Source of the DNA: Burkholderiaceae bacterium
GTDB lineage: Bacteria > Pseudomonadota > Gammaproteobacteria > Burkholderiales > Burkholderiaceae
DNA: 23,716 nucleotides
Assembly (NCBI GenBank): GCA_017998575.1
Contig: JAGOCV010000015.1
Location: forward strand, 1-23,716
Direction of reading: 5' to 3'
A program made the translations under genes and the position numbers. Below, piece after piece: positions 23,290-23,716 of the stretch; within the stretch, counting starts at the first letter, position 1; the number at the start of each line of letters is the position of its first letter. Below the pieces are notes generated by a model. The model was not told the DNA's origin. It made no database searches and was given only the letters and a program-made list of their open reading frames with translations.

Positions 23290-23716
23290 TCAGCGCGCCT
23301 GCGGATACTTGACCACCCGCTCGGCCGACATCGCGTAGCCCGACACCCCCATCGACGAATCCGAGCGCTCGATGTGCATCGTGCCCGTGACCCACACCGC
23401 GTCCATGGTGCGCAGGCCCTTCACCGGCTTGGCTGAACGCACGCGCACGATCTGGTTGGCCGGCGGCGGCGGTGTGTGGATGCAGGCGCCGAAGTACGGC
23501 ACCAGCAGGAATTCGCGCAGGCCGTCCTTGCCCTGTTCCAGCGGCACCAGGTAGCCGGGGATGCGGCCCTGCCGCCCTTCGAGCTGCTGCACCACGGGCG
23601 CGTTGTCCCACACCTCGCGGATGCGTTCGAGCAGCTTCTGCGCGCGCGGATCGGTATCGGGCAGGTTCTCGGCGCCCTTGAGGTCGAGGAACGAGGCCGT
23701 CGGATCCCAGCCCTGC
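23290..23716 (-). CDS. DUF3299 domain protein, C-terminal part
   Basis: About 141 residues are visible; the frame stays open to the window edge, so the 5' end, including any signal peptide, lies outside. The DUF3299 pattern is clear: GRIPGYLVPLEQGKDGLREF, then LLVPYFGACIHTPPPPANQI, and a C-terminal VWVTGTMHIE followed by SGYAMSAERV. The ACIHxPPPP motif is the family hallmark. Function is not known; members are generally predicted exported proteins that occur near lipoprotein-release-type ABC transporter genes, which cannot be checked here because the upstream side is missing. It is convergent with the SpeE-like gene, 25 bases apart. Confidence 0.9.
   Translation of the reverse strand, partial: QGWDPTASFLDLKGAENLPDTDPRAQKLLERIREVWDNAPVVQQLEGRQGRIPGYLVPLEQGKDGLREFLLVPYFGACIHTPPPPANQIVRVRSAKPVKGLRTMDAVWVTGTMHIERSDSSMGVSGYAMSAERVVKYPQAR

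Noticed and set aside
1..23716. tRNA, rRNA, CRISPR array, insertion sequence or phage genes
   Set aside because: None seen. No cloverleaf-like stretch, no regularly spaced repeats, and no transposase or integrase motif in any reading frame I read.

Overview
The window is about 23.7 kb of high-GC DNA with dense, short-spaced, often overlapping genes. It looks like a chromosome of a betaproteobacterium of the order Burkholderiales, most probably Comamonadaceae-like. The hairpin repeat at 17611-17690 resembles extragenic repeats I remember from Acidovorax/Variovorax-type genomes. Two candidate type III effector genes behind plant-inducible-promoter (PIP) box-like sequences suggest a plant-associated lifestyle. 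Genus and species cannot be fixed from sequence alone.

Layout. (1) 1-2249: the 3' part of wecB (UDP-GlcNAc 2-epimerase) overlaps an NfrB-type processive glycosyltransferase that lacks the usual C-terminal c-di-GMP-binding MshEN domain; together they suggest a ManNAc-type exopolysaccharide route. (2) 2300-4129: a PIP-like promoter and a 576-aa orphan protein with a Ser/Thr-rich N-terminus free of acidic residues and a c-Myc-like nuclear-localisation motif at its extreme C-terminus. (3) 4170-9146: a stress block with katE (large catalase) followed by a DUF421 membrane protein, a divergent DUF3606 gene, a hypothetical protein, and a small membrane protein followed by a lipoprotein Cu,Zn superoxide dismutase. 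(4) 9388-12603: a tightly overlapping four-gene operon of acyl-CoA dehydrogenase-like protein, PIG-L deacetylase, NodS-like methyltransferase and family 2 glycosyltransferase. I know of no characterised product for this set. (5) 12610-14909: an FAD aromatic-type monooxygenase and a divergent MarR regulator around a double palindromic operator.

(6) 15034-16964: a small hypothetical gene, then a second orphan effector candidate with a consensus-spaced PIP box, a basic NLS-like stretch and four degenerate repeats. Its C-terminus resembles that of the first candidate. (7) 17013-20869: a decayed nitrogen-compound locus. A LysR regulator remnant and an ABC permease remnant lie head to head, both lacking their 5' ends, and meet at a perfect 7-bp inverted repeat. 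They are followed by an extragenic hairpin repeat, an intact PotC-type permease, a Rid-family protein, a GloA-like VOC protein and an amidase. (8) 21027-23716: a membrane-anchored spermidine-synthase-like protein, then a convergent, partial DUF3299 gene that runs off the window.

The points of greatest interest are the pair of related, PIP-box-linked, NLS-bearing orphan proteins; the four-gene operon, whose enzyme classes recall Nod-factor chemistry; and the deletion-type junction near 17340. No tRNA, rRNA, CRISPR array or intact insertion sequence was seen. No stretch longer than 300 bases lacks a gene.
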